From: Clostridium sp. CAG:169 | GTDB taxonomy: Bacteria; Bacillota; Clostridia; Oscillospirales; Ruminococcaceae | Assembly (NCBI GenBank): GCA_000435195.1 | Contig: FR880220.1 | Location: 7,321-15,146 of the forward strand | Direction: 5' to 3' | DNA length: 7,826 nucleotides | Shown here: in pieces, positions 6,506 through 7,826 of the stretch | Layout: each line of letters starts with the position of its first letter | Position numbering within the stretch: the first letter of the stretch is position 1 | Translations under genes and position numbers: made by a program | Notes under the pieces: model-generated | What the model saw: the letters and a program-made list of their open reading frames with translations, nothing else | Databases searched by the model: none | What the model was told of the DNA's origin: nothing

Positions 6506-7714
6506 ATGAATCTTGCTGAAATGAAGAGAAAATACGCCTATACTTTGGCAAAGGTTGGACTGAATGTCCAGAAAGGACAGCCTGTTTTGGTCGAAGCGAC
6601 CATCAAGGGCGCGGAGTTTACCCCGATTTTTGCCGAGGAATGTTATAAATTGGGTGCTTCCAATGTGATCATCCACTATTTGGACGAGCCGAACCTGAAG
6701 ATTGCAGCCAAATACCGCAGCGATGCCGACATTAGAAAGGTGGAGGACTGGGAGGAACTGCAGTGCCAGAAGTATCTGGACGAGGGAGCCTGCTATGTCC
6801 GCTTGGAGGGCGTAGACCCGAAGCTGATGGAGGATGTTCCCGAAGCACAGGCAAATGCCATCTTTGCTCATATCGACGCGGTGCGCAACATCATGCGTAA
6901 AGCCAGCCGGGAAAAACACTGCCAGTGGCTGATTGCGATGGTGCCGACCCAGAACTGGGCAGAATATATCCTCAAGGATGTTCCAAAGGAACAGGCGTTG
7001 GAGGAGCTGTGGAAGCTGCTGTTTAAGCTCTGCTATATCGAAGAGGATAACGACATTGAGCAGACCTGGGCAAAACGCACCGCAGAAAAGGATGAAATCG
7101 GAATCAAATTGGATTCCTACCACTTTACCAAACTGCACTACACCGCTTCCAATGGAACCGACCTTACCGTTACCCTGACTCCGTACTCCAAGTTTGGTCC
7201 GGGCGAAAGACCGGCGGACCGAATCCCGTTCCATGCCAACATCCCGACCGAAGAGCTTTGCACCTCGCCGGAAAAATTTGGCACCGAGGGTGTCGTCTAT
7301 GCCTCCAAACCACTGGTGCTGGGCGGCAAGAGCATCGAGAACTTCGGCTTCCGCTTTGAAAAGGGAAAGGTGGTCGAGGTTATTGCAAACGAGGGCAAGG
7401 AGATGCTGGAGGCGCTGGTTGCAATGGATGAAAACGCCGGCTATCTCGGAGAGGTTGCTCTGGTAGAATATCATTCGCCGATTTCCATGTCCAACGTTGT
7501 CTACTACACCACCCTCATCGACGAGAACGCATCCTGCCATCTGGCTCTGGGACGTGCATTGAACAGCCCATTGCCGAAGGATGACCCATGGACCTTTAAT
7601 GAATCGGTCATCCACATCGACTTCATGGTGGGAACCTCCGACCTGCGCATTGTGGGTACCACCGAGGACGGACAGGAAGTTGCCGTCTTTGAAAACGGAG
7701 ATTTTGCATTATAA
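6506..7714 (+). CDS. M29-family (AmpS/aminopeptidase T-type) metalloaminopeptidase
   Basis: This 402-residue cytoplasmic enzyme releases N-terminal amino acids from peptides using a two-metal site. The length matches the M29 family (about 400-415). All expected ligand motifs are present: NIPTEE with Glu249/Glu250, LGEVALV with Glu316, ENASCHLALG with His345, and HIDFMVG with His370 and Asp372, followed by the conserved SDLRIVG. One oddity is Leu352, seven residues after His345, where AmpS/AmpT-type enzymes, as I recall them, have a Tyr. The start is ATG 6506, set by AGAGGT (6494-6499) 6 nt upstream; an in-frame TTG at 6488 lies before that site and is rejected. The gene has its own promoter and terminator, so it is monocistronic and not obviously tied functionally to the wall genes. 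Broad peptide turnover is the safest role. Confidence 0.93.
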   Translation: MNLAEMKRKYAYTLAKVGLNVQKGQPVLVEATIKGAEFTPIFAEECYKLGASNVIIHYLDEPNLKIAAKYRSDADIRKVEDWEELQCQKYLDEGACYVRLEGVDPKLMEDVPEAQANAIFAHIDAVRNIMRKASREKHCQWLIAMVPTQNWAEYILKDVPKEQALEELWKLLFKLCYIEEDNDIEQTWAKRTAEKDEIGIKLDSYHFTKLHYTASNGTDLTVTLTPYSKFGPGERPADRIPFHANIPTEELCTSPEKFGTEGVVYASKPLVLGGKSIENFGFRFEKGKVVEVIANEGKEMLEALVAMDENAGYLGEVALVEYHSPISMSNVVYYTTLIDENASCHLALGRALNSPLPKDDPWTFNESVIHIDFMVGTSDLRIVGTTEDGQEVAVFENGDFAL

Positions 7715-7735
7715 AAATATGAAATAAAAATGTAG

Positions 7736-7780
7736 GGCGGTCGAGGCTGTATCACACAGCTTCGACCGCCTTGCTGTTTG
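7736..7780 (+). terminator. Strong hairpin terminator after the aminopeptidase gene, possibly bidirectional
   Basis: A 15-bp stem (7736-7750 with 7756-7770, one G-T wobble at 7745/7761) closes on the 5-nt loop ATCAC. Downstream on the + strand is TTGCTGTTTG, a broken T-tract. On the - strand the stem is followed by TACATTTTTATTT, which is at least as T-rich, so the element could also stop transcription arriving from the right. The last bases (7781-7826) are AT-rich, with an AAGAAAGGAAAG purine run but no credible start codon. Confidence 0.75.
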
Positions 7781-7826
7781 TGCAACAATTAAGAAAGGAA
7801 AGCAGAATTTTTGTAAAAAAAGTGAG

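Noticed and set aside
6368..7615. 415-codon open frame on the minus strand opposite the aminopeptidase
   Set aside because: It is antisense to an M29 enzyme with every ligand motif conserved; the minus-strand product is unrecognisable and runs across the intergenic promoter.

Overview
This window looks like a chromosomal segment from a low-to-mid-GC Gram-positive anaerobe of the Clostridia, most likely an Oscillospiraceae/Ruminococcaceae-type gut bacterium. That assignment is an inference from three things: the protein families present, the strong AGGAGG-type ribosome binding sites, and a GC-rich coding sequence set against AT-rich intergenic promoters. All genes lie on the + strand. I see no tRNA, rRNA, CRISPR array, insertion sequence or phage gene.

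Region 1 (1-3395) is the 3' part of an ABC transporter operon. It holds the last 85 residues of an ATP-binding subunit (Walker B, D-loop and H-loop visible), then a 1010-residue permease with two FtsX-type modules. The first extracytoplasmic domain of the permease carries an unusually long Gln/Leu-rich coiled coil of roughly 200 residues, part of which arose by a 42-bp in-frame tandem duplication. A GC-rich hairpin follows the operon.

Region 2 (about 3396-6308) is a two-gene cell-wall operon. An extended -10 promoter, with a 17-bp palindrome upstream, drives a MurE-type Mur ligase. After 21 bp comes a FemABX-family aminoacyl-tRNA-dependent peptidoglycan branching enzyme. The MurE C-terminal specificity motif lacks the Arg of the meso-diaminopimelate (DNPR) signature and reads EDPQ. 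Together with the FemABX partner, this suggests the pair adds L-lysine (or another diamino acid) to the stem peptide and then decorates its side-chain amine with an interpeptide bridge residue. A textbook intrinsic terminator closes the operon.

Region 3 (6309-7826) is a monocistronic unit. It has a near-consensus sigma-A promoter preceded by a perfect DnaA-box 9-mer and two degenerate neighbours. It encodes an M29-family metalloaminopeptidase with all five metal ligands, and a strong 15-bp hairpin follows it. The last ~50 bases hold no recognisable gene.

Nothing here is clearly an undescribed system. The most rewarding points are the MurE/FemABX pairing with an atypical specificity motif, the coiled-coil-loaded ABC permease, and the two intergenic putative regulatory motifs.
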